Source: Neoceratodus forsteri (lineage: Eukaryota; Chordata; Ceratodontiformes; Ceratodontidae). Taken from it: a DNA stretch of 64,000 bases. The number at the start of each line of letters is the position of its first letter. The stretch's first letter is position 1. Shown here piece after piece: positions 1 through 12,595 of the stretch. A model generated the notes under the pieces. That model had not been told where the DNA came from. It saw only the letters and a list, made by a program, of their open reading frames with translations, and searched no databases. Made by a program: the position numbers and the translations under genes. Location: contig CM057459.1 of the NCBI GenBank assembly GCA_016271365.2, forward strand, positions 488,077,501-488,141,500. The letters run 5' to 3'.

Positions 1-775
1 TCAGCAACAGCAATATTCTCTGGGTGTTTTTCTAGTGGAGCCAAAGAGGAAATACTGTCTTACAGCACCCATGAAGTGATCATTGAGCTCATTGCAGGAG
101 ACAACGTCAACTTCTATGTTTCTATGTTTCTATGACTTACAGGACTAGGAGACTATGAAACTGAATTCAAATCAATGCTTGCCTCATTTTCTGCAGGAAT
201 AAAGATATTATTCCACAGCAACAAATCTTCATTCTCCCAAAAAGTCACAATAGCTAAATCTGCGTCAATTGACTCCTGAGTAGACACATCAGGGGAGAAA
301 GCCTGCTCCCCAGCCTTCTCCACATCCATCCTGTCCTCCTCCATCAGTGGGACTGCTCACACTCTGCTCACAGGAAGTGAAGCCCCCTGCAGGCAGAGTA
401 AGGGAAGTTTTGTGTTGTGAGAAAATCGAACAATACTATGGGGCAATAATTTTTTTGAAATCTCTAAGACTATTCAGGGGTGCTAATTTCTCTAGGAAAT
501 ATCTCTAACTAGACTATACATTTGTACAAATTATATCAATCTAAACCACTAGTTTTCTAACCTTCTCAATTTTATCTATTTGAGACAGAGCCTCCTTACT
601 ATGTGAAGTTCCCTATCTGTAGACTCCATTTTACAGACTCCAAGGACCTATTGGGATTGGACCCCCACCCTTCAGTTCATCCTAGTGTATGACTATCCCA
701 TTTCCCCTTTTTTCTTTTTTTTCCTATTTTATCCACCCCAGTGTTTCCAGAAGACATCTATTTGCTGATCATGCT
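1..775. other. intergenic, no gene recognised
   Basis: I see no supported gene here. Positions 111-136 hold three tandem copies of a short TTCTATGTTT-like unit. Its reverse complement (GAAACATAGAAACATAG) resembles the 3' ends of CR1-type relics elsewhere in this window, so it may be the stub of a LINE tail. A 63-codon open frame at 153-344 (minus) has no recognisable motif. Confidence 0.4.
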
Positions 776-1680
776 TCAGTTTTTATCTAACTTGTAGCTG
801 TGTATAGCTTGTCCTAATATAATTCTAACAAGCTCTTGCTGAGAGATGTACTGTTTTTGTAGTACCCAATGGCACCTGGCTTGCCAAATGTGATATTTCA
901 AAATCCCACATATCAATCTATGGGTACTAACAGTGTATTTCTTCTTGGGGCCATTATATATACCTAAATCTAAAACCTTGTATGTCATAGTTAAAAATGT
1001 TTCATCCTGAATCATAAAACTTAATAAATTCCAAAAGGAAACCACAAAAGGACATTCAAAAAAAGGTGCTCTTGTGATTCCAGGATCATGTTGCATGTGT
1101 CTGTAAGGCAATACCTCTTTTCTACTTTCTTGTGTTTGTGGTTATTTCTTACCCCCAGTCTTCCATGACACGCCAACCACGTAGTGTCCCATAAAAACTT
1201 GTAGATTCTAACATCCATTAACTGTCATGTTGTAACCTCCACCCCTGTGGAGTTTCTTTTGGAAAGAAGAATGGTTCTGTGAAATATGTTAGCACCATTT
1301 GTTGGTACATCAACTGTCTTGAAAGAGATGTTAAGTCCGTTATGGTAATCTTCCAATTTCTAACTTTTTGCAAAGCAAAATCCATATAAGTATGGATACC
1401 TGTATTCTGTAACTAAAAGGTCCATTTATTGAGGAACCAGATTGGCAGAATCCTTTTCAGTCATTCCTGTCCCCAGGTCATCTAGATCTGTGTCCCTTGT
1501 TTAAGACTGGGGAGTAAGTTCTCATACCAGAAAATGGAGTGAAAAATACCAATGGATGGATCATCCCTATGCCACCCTGTGCAACGGATATGTATGTTAT
1601 GTTATGTTTAATCGGGTTCAACTGACTCCCCCAAATAACCCTAAAAAATACACCATACAACCTAGAATCCAATGCATCAG
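776..1680 (-). mobile_element. Tx1/L1-group LINE, 3' ORF2 relic
   Basis: Read on the minus strand, three frames give the kind of C-terminal region found in L1/Tx1-group LINE ORF2 proteins. At about 1640-1540 there is a FIWGS-like start followed by NPIK and a GGIGM motif. At about 1210-1020 there is a FLWDTTWLACHGRLGVRN-like stretch and a cysteine-bearing ESQEHLFL segment. At about 1070-1020 there is an ECPFVVSFW-like motif in another frame. The frames do not connect, so several indels have occurred, and no reverse transcriptase catalytic core is visible. The piece is a 5'-truncated or eroded copy of about 0.9 kb. Clade assignment is by motif recall only; an L1-group origin is likelier than L2 or CR1, which also occur in this window and look different here. 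Confidence 0.55.
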
Positions 1681-1829
1681 GTACGAGATCTACAGTAAGT
1701 CAACACTTTCAGAAGGTACACAAATGCATTCTGAACAGCTTTAAAGCCCAACAAAGTGTCATAGACACCCACGCTGAATGTTCTCCGTCTGTGGATTCAC
1801 CACCATTTTGAACCATCTAACCTGCCTTC

Positions 1830-3660
1830 AGAGCCAGAGGTGGAGGGTCCTCAATTGATACGTCTCTACAGATCTTGGCTTCAGACCTTGGAAGGAGGAA
1901 AGAAGGACCTCGATACAGCAATCACTCACCAGAAGAAACTGACCTACCTGTGGAAGTTCATTGACCGAGCCCTTCTAGTCACATCCCTGCTGGGTTCCAT
2001 GGTTTTCATAAGACATTTGGATTCCACAGGCCGAAGCCTCAGGTCAAAAGCCAGACACCATCAAAGTCTATATCAACAGCCTCCATAATGAAATTCATAG
2101 ATCTCAGTTGTTTTGCCAAGAAGCAGCAGGATGAACTTGCCACCCTCATGAAGGTGATACCTTTTTGGAGATCAGCCCTCAATGCCTCCAGCACTAAACG
2201 GTGCCATGAAATCAGGCTCAGAGATTCACAAAGGCAGATACCACCAGAGACAACTTCCCTTTATAAGACATCTCTGCTGCCAAGGAGGTAATCAGGATAA
2301 TTAGCTGTTTACTCAGAGCCAAGACACTTGGATATCGAGATCACTGCCTGGCAAGAAATCACTTCATCTTCAGCATGGCCTTCCACAATGCCAAGCGCTC
2401 CGGTGCCATCTGAAATATGTCCATGGCCAACTGGAAGAATGCAGAGAGACTGATCAAAGATGGGGAGGTCAGCTATGTCATAATCATTTTGCTTCACAAA
2501 ACCATTGCAAGGCAAGGACCAGCCTGGCTGATTATAGACAGTGGGCTTTTCAAGTTAATTAGCACCTCTGCTCAGCACATGAGATGGCTACTCCCCACAC
2601 TGAAGCAATCAGCAACTGCACCTAATGAACCTGTGTTCATAGAGGCAGATGGATTAAAGATGGCATGCGCTTCCATAGCAAACGTTGTGAAGAGACAGGC
2701 AGAAGAACTGGGAATACAGAACTTCTCCATGACCTTGTGGCAGGAGAGTATTGTAACCAATGTAAGTATGAAGCCCACTGCCCCCTTATCATAGCAGTCA
2801 AGCTTGAACACTAAATTACTTTTTTCCCCCCAACAATTCCACAGATTTCACCCAGAGGGGAGACATCAGCTCACATCGCACATGAGTCACCGAACCACTA
2901 CTGCAGACTCCTACTATCGACTGATGGCCAGCAAAGAGGAGAGCATCAGAGTGAGCAGACAAATATGCCAGCTGACCACAAAGGACCCATGCACCACCAA
3001 CAGCCAAAGTCAAGGTGCTCCAACCCAGACTCTGGGGAGCAGATAAACCACCATGAAAGAACCGGGAGAAGGGCCATCTCAGTCACCAAGCACCTTCATT
3101 GCAACAAGCAGTAGTGGGCCAATGGAAACCCGCGGAAGCCAACAGATGGTGGGGACACATGCGCCACCTACAAGGTTCACACTCTCTCAACATTCCTTAA
3201 CTGAACAGCAGCAACTGGCAACAAAATCTGCATTCACAAGACACATTGAACAAGGCCAGATCAGGACAGGTGAGGTAAAGAGCATGATACAGAATGACAC
3301 CACTTTCTTGAGTGCCTTCCCCTTGTCAGCTCAAACCAAAGACTTGTCAAGGATTGTGTTCTTTAAATTATGGACTTTGAGTCATAGTAGTGCCAGAAAC
3401 AAATCCTGCCAATGATTCCAGCTGTATTACATCTTCACAATAAACTGTTGATATGATTAAAGCTGTCAGACTCATCCTTTCTAGGGGCACCCACTACACA
3501 GCACTGCCCACAGAAACATCAGGGTCTTGGGAGAATTGCCAGCTGGGGATGCCCTCAACAGATGCTGCATGAATCAGGAGCATGTTATCCTGAAGGCACC
3601 CTAGTCATTGCGCTGCCCAAGCATACGGTGACCCTAGGCAATATCAAAGACCATGCCAGC
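1830..3660 (+). pseudogene. tyrosine-recombinase-like element (Crypton-like), copy 1
   Basis: Broken frames on the plus strand give, in order, a helical segment with a TIKVYINSLHN-like stretch split by a frameshift (about 2070-2095), resembling the N-terminal core-binding domain of tyrosine recombinases. A charged segment with TKRCHEIRLRDSQRQIPP follows (about 2200-2250). Then comes a longer frame (2417-2794) with VFIEADGLKM and FSMTLWQESIVTNV. After an intron-like gap there is SHRTTTADSYYRLM (about 2886-2928). The H..R...Y spacing in that last block resembles the catalytic C-terminal box of tyrosine recombinases. The family is my inference; a Crypton-like or domesticated recombinase repeat fits best. 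No single open frame spans it. A diverged copy lies inverted at 16840-18383. Homology between the copies runs to about 3660, beyond the coding part, so the tail is shared. Confidence 0.5.
2762..2844 (+). other. intron-like interval inside recombinase-like pseudogene
   Basis: The interval starts GTAAGTATG directly after the ...VTNV codons and ends in a T/C-rich run followed by CCACAG. Removing it would place the H..R...Y block after the upstream frame. At 83 bp it is short for a vertebrate intron but has canonical ends. The inverted copy keeps the same donor (GTAAGTATGAA as reverse complement, near 17733) and the acceptor region near 17650. This is seen in sequence; that it was ever spliced is inference. 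Confidence 0.45.
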
Positions 3661-3689
3661 TGTCATTTTTCAAATATTGGCCAAAATGT

Positions 3690-3960
3690 GTTTTCACACT
3701 TGTGGTGTGAAATCACCTTTGGGGCAGGATTTGAAAATGTTCTGTGCCCTTGTTCATGAGGTGGGCTTATAAGAAGTCTATGTGGGGTCATAAGAAGATG
3801 ATGTTGAAAATATGGGGTAAAATATGAAAAAAACAGCAGTTATGAGTCTACATTACAATTTTTCAATGCACACTTGTAACTGGTAATTTGTTATATTTTT
3901 ACCCCAGCTTTTCAACATAGCCATTTTGTCACACCACCTCCCCATTTTGTAGGTGGCAGT
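3690..3960. repeat. imperfect palindromic repeat unit
   Basis: A left arm (about 3750-3826) with GTTCATGAGGTGGG and TTGAAAATATGGGGTAAAAT is mirrored by a right arm (about 3885-3952) with ATTTTTACCCCAGCTTTTCAA and CACACCACCTCCCC. About 60 bp lie between the arms. The same arms and spacers recur as an alternating series at 59461-60370, so this is one member of a dispersed palindromic repeat family. No coding content is seen. Confidence 0.6.
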
Positions 3961-4007
3961 ACCAGTCGGTTACTCCATGATACAATGCCCAATGGAGGAT
4001 TGCAGGG

Positions 4008-4623
4008 GCAAGGGGGGGGGCAGCCATTTGTTTTAAATCTGGCCTGAACCTCACGGTGCTACATGTAGGTCATATGCGATCTTTTGAGCGTGTGGCCACC
4101 CGATGGGGGCATGGGTGTTGGTTTCAGGGTCCTTGTGCTCTATCATCCCTCTGGTTTAGATGAGGACTTTTTATGGGAGATTGAAGAGCTCATCACTGAC
4201 CTGGTGCTGGAATCTCCCAGGTGGTTGATTCTGGGGGACTTCAATGCCTGGGTTGAATCTGGGCTCTTGAGTTTTGGGAATTATCTCCTTGGGAGCACAG
4301 GGGCCCTGGGTCTACACCAGAATGTAACAACAGCTATGCACTTGGGTGGCCACACACTGGATATGGTCTTTTCTTTAGGATTAGATGTGAGTGACCTCAG
4401 AGTAGATCCAGTGATTTGGTTGTATCATAGCACTGTAAGGTTTGTGCTTAAGGGTCCCCCCTAGATGGTTCTGCCCCTGTGGAGATGGTCCAGTACCACC
4501 CATTAAGAGGAGTTTCCTCTATGACCCTGTTGGCAGTACTGGACCTATCAAGTGTTGGGGCAGCATGCGCGACTGAGATGGAGGAAGCAGTGGCAGCCTA
4601 TAATGGGGCTGTTGCCATAACAT
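4008..4623 (+). mobile_element. L2 LINE fragment, endonuclease region
   Basis: The plus-strand frame at 4084-4464 encodes the C-terminal half of an apurinic-type endonuclease: a LVLYHPSGLDEDFL stretch, then RWLILGDFNAW with the conserved GDFN, then GGHTLDMVFSLG. It matches, at clear protein level, the minus-strand L2 at 62784-63400, including the following segment (WYHPL, AVLDL, AAYNGAV). Non-coding flanks also match, because the CATTTGTTTTAA start near 4024 is also found in that L2. The fragment is truncated at both ends. Its right end stops within a few bases of the first ribosomal spacer repeat at 4624, which marks a breakpoint. Confidence 0.8.
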
Positions 4624-4855
4624 GTCAATGGGACCGGGGGCACGACACTTGCATTTCAGCTGCGCAGAGACTAAGTCCCAGTGGAACTGCCAGGGGCTAG
4701 TGGGGAATGCCTCAACCTGGGCCGGAGGTGCCTTGCCTGAGTCTCCTGATCCCATGACCCTAGGCAGTAGGTAGAGACCACCCTCTGAAAGCCAGAAATG
4801 AGATTGGATTTTCCCCTCCCAGGCTGAGCCGAGTTCCATGAGGTTGGGTTTGGGA
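4624..4855 (-). repeat. spacer repeat block, minus orientation
   Basis: This first spacer unit after the L2 breakpoint reads in the minus orientation (GAGACTAAGTCCC, then GCCAGGGGCTAGTGGGG, then a CTAGGCAGTAGGTAGAGACC-like stretch). Near 4855 it meets the plus block through a junction that is itself partly palindromic (GAGTTCCATGAGGTTGGG against CCCTACCTCCTGGAACTCGG). Confidence 0.65.
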
Positions 4856-7800
4856 CTTAGCCATTTGAGGGGGAGGTTGAGCCACTTCAGCCCTACCTCC
4901 TGGAACTCGGCCCGGCCTAGGGAAGAAAATCCGATCTCATTCCCAGCTTCCAGAGCCCAGGTTCTGGCACAACACCCAGGGTCACTGGCTTGGTAGGCCC
5001 AGGCAAGGCACCTATGGCCCAGGTTGAGGCAGTCCCCACCAGCCCCTGGCACTTCCATTGGGACTTAGTCTCTGCGCTGTCAAAACATGGGTGTAGTGCC
5101 CCAAGTCCCATTGACCCCTTCACCGAGACGAAGGCACATCCTCAACCTGACCGTGTGGAACTAGGCTTGGCCTAGGAGGGGCAAATCTGATCTCATTCCC
5201 AGCTTCCAGAGGGCAGTCCCTACCTACTGCCTAGGATCCTGGGATCAGGAGGCCCATGAAAGGCACCTCCGGCCCAGGTCAAGGCAGACCCCCAAACACT
5301 GGCAACCTCCAGTGGGACTTAGTTTCTGGCAAGCTCTGATCCACCACCCAGTGTCTCCTGCCGATGAGGCCCAGGAGAGGCACCTCATGCTGGGTAGAGA
5401 CAGTCCCCACCAGCCGCTGTCCACTTCCGTGGGGACTTAGTCTCTGGAGAGAAGTTTGGACTTAGTCTCTGCATGTATTGAGCCCAGCTGTGCTCTTTCC
5501 CCTACATATATTCCGGAACCTGCCTGTAAGTGTTGTGCCCAAAGTCTACTTCAACCTTTCAGGTGGAGGACAAGCCACTTTAAGCCAATCTCTTGGAACT
5601 CGGCATGGCCCTGGTGGAGCAAATATGAGCTCAGTCCCAGCTTCAAGAGACAGAGTTCGGCAATCTCATCTGGTGGGGACTTTGTCTCTGGTCAGCCTCA
5701 ATGCAAGTGTCATGCCCAAAATCCCCTTCACCCTTTCAGAGTGAGGTCAAGCCACTTCAACCCGACCTCCTGGAACTTGGCCCAGCCCAGAGGGGGCAAA
5801 TCCAATCTCATTCTCGGCTTCCTGAGGGCAGTCCCCACCTAACACCCAGAGTCCTGGGATCTGGAGGCCGGGAAAGGCACCTGTGGCCTGGGTTGAGGCA
5901 GTCCCCACCAGCTCCTGTCCATTTCAATGGGGATTTTGTCTCTGCACAGCTGAAACACGAATGTCAGGCCCAAAGTCCCCTTTGCCCTTTCAGGAGGCGG
6001 TCAAGCCACTTCAACATGACCTCCTGGAACCTGACCCATCACGGGGTGAGAAAATCCGATCTCATTCCTGACTTTCAGAGCCCGGGCTCCAGCCCAATGC
6101 CCAGGGCCACTGGGTTCAGGAAGCCAAAGCAAAGCACCTCCGGCATGGGCAGAAGCTGTCACCACCATCCCCTGGCCACTCCTGTGGGGACTTAGTCTCT
6201 GCACAGCAGAAACATGAGTGTCGTGCCCAAAAAGCCCTTCAAACTCTTGCCCAGGTGAAGGCACACCGTCAACCCAACCTTGTGTAACATGGTCCGGACA
6301 CAGGGAATCAAATCTGATCTTATTCCTGGCTTCAAGAGGGTGATGCTCACCTGCCGCTCAGGGTCCCTGGCTCAGAAGGCCAGGCAAGGAACCTCCAGCC
6401 CAGGAAGGGGAAGACCCTAAGATCCCATGTCAACCTCCAGTGGAACTTAGTTTTTGGCAGGCTCTGACCCACCACCCAGGGTCTCCTGCCAAAGATGCCC
6501 AGGGAAAGGACCTCGTGCTGGGTACATACAGTCCCTATAAGCCCCTGTTCACTTCCACTTGGAATTGGTCTCTAGAGAACAGTCTGGACTTAATCTCTGC
6601 ACACATCGAGCCCAGCTGTGCTCTCACCCTTACATATATTCCGGAACCTGCCTGTAAGTGTTGTGCCCAAACTCCCCTTCACCCATTCAGGGGGAGGTTG
6701 AGCCACTTCAACCTGACCTCCTGGAACCCGGCCTGGTCTGGGGGGTGTAAATCTGTTCTCATTCCTGGCTTCCAGAGACAGGGTTCAGCCATTTCGTCAA
6801 GTGGGAACTCAGTCTCTGGACAGCAAAAACATGAGTGTTGTACCCAAAGTCCCCATCGCCCATTCAGGGAGAGGTCGAGCCACTTCAACACAACCTCATG
6901 GAACTCTGCTCAGACTGAGACAGGCAAATTCAATCTCATTCCTGGCTTCCAGAGAAGGGGTTCATGGGTGTTGGGCCAGAACCCAGGCTCTGGAAGCTGG
7001 GAATGAGATAGGATTTTCTTCCCCAGGCTGAGCCGAGTCCCAGGAGGTAGGGTTGAAGTGGCTCAACCACCCCCTCAAAGGGCTAAGTCCCAAACCCAAC
7101 CTTGTGGAACTTGGCTTGGCCTGGGAGGGGCAAATCCAATCTCATTCCTAGCTTTCAGAGGGTGGTCCCCACCTACCGCCCAGGGTCATGGGATCAGAAG
7201 GCTCAGGAAAGGCACCTCCGGCCCGGGCCGAGGCAGTCCCCTCAAGCCCCTGGCACTTCTGTGAGGACTTAGTCTCTGTGCAGCTGAAATGTGAGTGTAT
7301 TGCCCCCAGTGCCAATGTCCCACCTATTGGGACGAAGGCATACCCTCAACCTGACCTCGTGGAACTCATCTCTGCCTGGGAGGTGCAAATCTGATCTCAT
7401 TACTGGCTTCCGGGGGGGGTCCCCACCTACCGCCCAGGGTCACGGGATCAGGAGGCCCAGGAAAGGCACCTCTGGCCCGAGTCGAGGCAGTCCCCACCAG
7501 CTCCTGGCACTTCTGTGGGGACTTAGTCTCTGTGCAGCTGAAACATGAGTGTTGTGCCCCCGATCCCTTTGACCCCTTCACTGGGACAAAGGCACACCTT
7601 CAACCCGACCTCGTGGAACTCGTCTCTGCCAGGGAGGTGCAAATCTTATCTCATTACCATCATCCAGAGGGTGGTCCCCACCTGCTCTCAGGGTCCCAGG
7701 ATCAGGAAGCCCAAGAAAGGTACCTCCAGCCCGGGTCTAGGCAGTCCCCACCAGCCCCTGTCCACTTCTGTGGGGACTTAGGCTCTGAGCGGCAGAAATG

Positions 7801-9040
7801 TGAGTGTCGTGCCCATGCATGCATTGAGCCCAGCTCTGCTCTCACCCCTATATATATTCTGGAACTTACCTGTAAGTGTTATGTTCAAAGTCTCCTTCAC
7901 CCTTTCAGGGAGAGGTCGAACCACTTCAAGCTGACCTCCTGGAAGTTGGCCCAGCCCAGTGGAGCAAATCTGATCTCATTCCTGGCTTCCATAGATGGGG
8001 CTCGGCCATGTTGTCCGGTGCGGACTTAGTCTCTGGACAGCCAAAATGCGACTGTCATGCCCAAAGTCCTCTTCACCCTTTCAGGGTGAGGTCAAACTAT
8101 TTCAACTTGACCTCCTGGAACTTGGAGGGAGCAAATTGGATCTCACTCCTGGCTTTCAGAGGGTGGTTCCCATCTACTGTACTTCCCAGGGTCACGGGAT
8201 CAGGAAGCCAAAGAAAGGCACCTCCATCCCGGGTCGAAGCAGTCCCCACAAGCCCCTGGAAATTTCTTGGGGCTTTAGTCTCTGCACAGCTGAAACATAA
8301 GTATTTTGCACCTGGTCCAATGACCCCTTCACCGGGATGAAGACACACCCTCAACACGACATCATGGAACTCGGCTCGGCATGGGAGGTGGTTATCTGAT
8401 CTCATTACCAGCTTTCAGGGGACAGTTTCCACCTGCTGCCTAGGGTCCTGGGATCAGGAAGCCCAAGAAAGGCACCTCTAGCCTGGGTCAAGGCAGTCCC
8501 CACCAACCCCTGTCCACTTCTGTGGGGACTTAGTCTTTGAGTAGCCGAAACGCGATTGTCGTGCCCATGCACGCATCAAGCCCAGCTCTGCTCGCGCCCC
8601 TACATATATTCCAGAACCTGCCTATAAGTGTTATGCTCAAAGTCACCTTCACCCTTTCATGGGGAGGTCAAACCACTACAAGCCGAACTCCAGGAACTTG
8701 GCAAGGCCCTGGCGGAGAAAATCTGATCTCATTCCTGGCTTCCATAGACAGGGCTCAGCCATGTCATCCGGTGGGGACTTAGTCTCTGGACAGCTGAAAT
8801 GCGACTGTCATGCCCTAAGTCCTCTTCACCCTTTCAGTGGGAGGTCGAGCCACTTCAACCCGACCTCCTGGAACTTGGCGATGCCCAGAGGGAGAAAATC
8901 CAATCTCATTCCTGGGCTCTAGAGGGTGGTCCCCACCTACCGCCCAGGGTCCCAGGATCAAGAGGCCCAGGAAAGGCACCTATGGCCTTGGTCGAAGCAG
9001 TCCCCACCAGTCCCTAACACCTCAGTGGGGACTTAGATTT
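4856..9040 (+). repeat. spacer repeat block, mainly plus orientation
   Basis: About sixteen degenerate 250-bp units read in the plus orientation, broken by a short minus stretch at about 6950-7075. A distinct subunit with ACATATATTCCGGAACCTGC followed by TGTAAGTGTTATGC-like sequence occurs near 5500, 6640, 7850 and 8600. It recurs once per higher-order unit further right. Confidence 0.65.
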
Positions 9041-10818
9041 GGTCCTCCTGGGCTGAGACGAGTTCCACAAGGTCAGGTTGAGGGTGTGCCTTCGTCCCAG
9101 TGAACAGGTCAATGGGACAAGGGGCACGACACTCGTGTTTCAGTTGCACAGAGACTAAGTCCCCATAGAAGTTCCAGGGGCTGGTGAGGACTGCTGTGAC
9201 CCAGGCCTGGGGTGACATTCCTGAGTCTCCCAAACCTGTCACCCTGGGCATTGGGCCAGAGCTCATGCTCTGCAAGACAGGACTGAAATCAGATTTGCTA
9301 CTCCCGGGCTGAGACGAGTTCCATGAGGTCGGGTTGAGGGTGTGCCTTTGTCCTGGCAAAGGGGTCAATCGGACTGGGGGCATGACACTCGTGTTTCAGC
9401 TGCACAGAGACTAAGTCCCCACAGAAGTGCCAATGGCTGGTGGGGACTGCCTCAACATAGGCCAGGGGTGCTTTGCCTGGGCATCCTGAGCCAGAGACCC
9501 TGGGTGGTAGATGGGGACCGCCATCTGGAATCTGGGAATAAGATCGGATTTGCCCCTCCCAGGATGAGCCAAGTTCCATGAGGTTGGGTTGAGTGTGCAC
9601 CTTTGTCCCAGCAAAGGGGTCAATGGGACCGGGGGCATGACTCACACGTTTCCTATGCGCAGATACTAAGTCCTCACAGAAGTGCCAGGGGCTGGTGGTG
9701 ACTGCTGTGACCAGGCTATTGGTGCCTTGCCTGGGCCTCCCAAGTCAGTGACACAGGGTGTTGTGCCACAACCCGGGCTCAGGAATCTGGAAATGAGATA
9801 GGATTCTCTTCCCCAGGCTGGGCCGAGTTCCAGGAGGTAGGGTTAAAGTGGCTCGACCTCCCCCTAAAATGGCTAAGATTCAAACTCAACCTCGTGGAAC
9901 TGGGCTTTGCCCGGAAGGTGCAAATCCGATCTCATTAATGGCTTTCAGAGGGTGGTCCCTACCTACTGCCCAGGGTCACGGGATCAGGAGGCTCAGGAAA
10001 GACACCTCCGGCCTGGGTTGAGGCAGTCCCCACAAGCCCCTGGCACTTCCATGGGGACTTAGTCTCTGCACAGCTGAAACATGAGTGTTTTGGCCCTGGT
10101 CCAATGACCCCTTCACCAGGACAAAGACGCACCATCAACCCGACATTGTGGAACTCGGCTCGGCCCGGGGGGGTGTAAATCCGGTCTCATTACTGGCTTC
10201 CAGAGAGCAGTCTGCTTCCCAGGCTCCCAGGATCAGGAGGCCCAAGAAAGGCACCTCCAGCCCGGGTCAAGCAAGTTCCCACCAGCCCCTGTCCACTTCT
10301 GTGGGGACTTAGTCTCTGAGCAGCCAAAATGCGAGTGTCGTGCCCATGCACTGATCAAACCTAGCTCTGATCTCGCCCCTACATATATTCCGGAACCTGC
10401 TTGTATGTGTTATGCTCAAAGTCCCCTTCACCCTTTCAGGGGGAGGTTGAACCACTTCATGCTGACCTCCTGGAAGTTGGCACAGCCCGGCGGAGCAAAT
10501 CTGATCTCATTCCTGGCTACCATAGATGGGGCTTGGCCATGTTGTCCAGTGCGGACTTAGTGTCTGGACAGCTGAAATGTGACTGTCATGCCCAAATTCC
10601 TCTTCATCCTTTCAGGGCAAGGCTAAGCCATTTCAACCTGACCTCCTGGAACTCAGCGACTCATGGAGGGAGAAAATCCGATCTCATTCCTGGCTTTCAG
10701 AGTGCATCCCCCACCTACCACCCAGGGTCCCAGGATCAGGAGGCACAGGAAAGGCACCTCCGGCCTGGGTCCAAGCAGTCCCCACCAGTCCCTAACACCT
10801 CAGTGGGGACATAGATTT
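9041..10818. repeat. higher-order palindromic spacer unit, copy 1
   Basis: This unit starts with a minus block (9041 to about 9875), then a plus block (about 9876-10818). The plus-to-minus switch always falls at GGGGACTTAGATTTG-like sequence followed by GAGTTCCAC. The next copies start 1.78 kb and 3.55 kb later. Each unit is therefore an inverted pair of 250-bp repeats able to pair with itself. Confidence 0.65.
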
Positions 10819-12595
10819 GCTCCTCCTGGGCCGAGAAGAGTTCCACAAAGTGGGTTTGAGGATGTGCCTTCGTCCCGGTGTAGGGGTCAATATGACTGGG
10901 GGCACAATACTCGTGTTTCAGCTCTGCAGAGACTAAGTCCCCACAGAAGTGCCAAGAGCTGGTGTGGACTGCCTCGACCCAGGCTAGGGGAGCTTTGCCT
11001 GGGCATTCTGATCCAGGGACCCTGGGTGGTAGGTGGGGACCGCCATCTGGAATCTGGGAATAAAATCAGACTTATCCCTCCTGGGATGAGCCGAGTTCCA
11101 TGAGGTTGGTTTGAGGGCGCGCCTTTGTCCCGGCAAGGGGGTCAATGGGACCGGGGGCACGACTCTCATGTTTCCACTGCACATAAACTAAGTCCCCACG
11201 GAAGTGCCACGGGCTGGTAGGGACTGCTGTAACCCATGCAGGAGGTGCCTTGCCTGGGCTTTCCTAGCTAGTGATCCTCAGTGTTGGGCAGGAACCCAGG
11301 CTCTGGAAGCCTGGAATGAGATCGGATTTTCTTCCCCAGGCTGGGCCAAGTTCCAGGAGGTAGGGTTGAAGTGCCTGACCTCTCCCTCAATGGGCTAAGT
11401 CCCAAACCCAACCCCATGGAACTCAGCTTGGCCTGGTAGGGGCAAGACCAATCTCATTCCGGCTTTCAGAAGGTGGTACCCACCGACCTCCCAGGGTCAC
11501 AGGATCAGGAGGCTCAGGAAAGGCACCTCCATCCCGGGTTGAGGCAGTACCCACAAGTCCCTGGCACTTCTGTGGGGACTTAGTCTCTGCACAGCTGAAA
11601 TGCGAGTGTCTAGCCCCCGGTCCCATTGATCCCTTTGCCGGGATGAAGGCACACCCTCAACCCGACCTCGTGGAACTCATCTTGGCCCTGGAGGAGTAAA
11701 TCCGATCTCATTCCTGGTTCTGGGGGGGGCCCACCTACCTCCCTGGGTCATGGGATCAGGAGGCCCAGGAAAGGCACCTCTGGCCCAAGTCGAGGCAGTC
11801 CCCACCAGCCCCTAGCACTTCCATGGGGACTTGGTCTCTGCGTAGCCGAAATGAGAGTGTCGTGCTCCCGATCCCATTGACCCCTTCTCTGGGACTAAGG
11901 CACACCCTCAACCCAACATCATGGAACTCGGCTCAGCCCAGGACGTGCAAATCTGATCTCATTACCGGCTTTCAGAGAGTGGTCCCCACCTGCCACCCAG
12001 GGTCCCAGGATCAGGAAGCCCAAGAAAGGCACCTCCAGCTTAGGTCAAGGCAGTCCCCACCAGCCCCTGTCCACTTCTGTGGAGACTTTGTCTCTGAGCA
12101 GCCAAAACACGAGTGTTGTTCCCATGCACTCATCAAGCCCTACTCTGCTCTCACCCCTACATATATTCTGGAACCTGCCTGTAAGTGTTATGCTCAAAGT
12201 CCCCTTCACCCTTTCAGGGGGAGGTCAAACCACTTCAAGCTAACCTCCTGGAACTTGGCACAGTCAGGGTGGAGCAAATCTGATCTCATTCCTGGCTTCC
12301 ATAGACAGGGCTCGGCCATGTCGTCCGGTGGGGACTTAGTCTCTGGACAGCCGAAATGTGACTGTCATGCCCAAAGTCCTCTTCACCGTTTCAGGGGGAG
12401 GTCGAGCCACTTCAACCTGACCTCCTGGATCTCGGTGATGCCCGGAGGGAGCAAATCCAATCTCATTCCAGCTTTGAGAGGACAGCCCACACCTACCGAC
12501 CTGGGTCCCAGGTTCAGGAGGCCCAGGAAAGGAACCTCTGGCTCGGGTCAAAGCAGTGACTACCAGTCCCTAACACCACAGTGGGGACTTAGATT
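10819..12595. repeat. higher-order palindromic spacer unit, copy 2
   Basis: Minus block to about 11385, plus block to about 12595, with the same switch sequences as copy 1. The ACATATATTC subunit lies near 12160, about 1.78 kb after its equivalent near 10380. A long plus-strand open frame at 11823-12659 is a by-product of the repeat. Confidence 0.65.

Noticed and set aside
4519..5058. 179-codon minus-strand open frame
   Set aside because: It spans the L2 fragment, the breakpoint and spacer repeats, so it is chimeric and without a recognisable motif.
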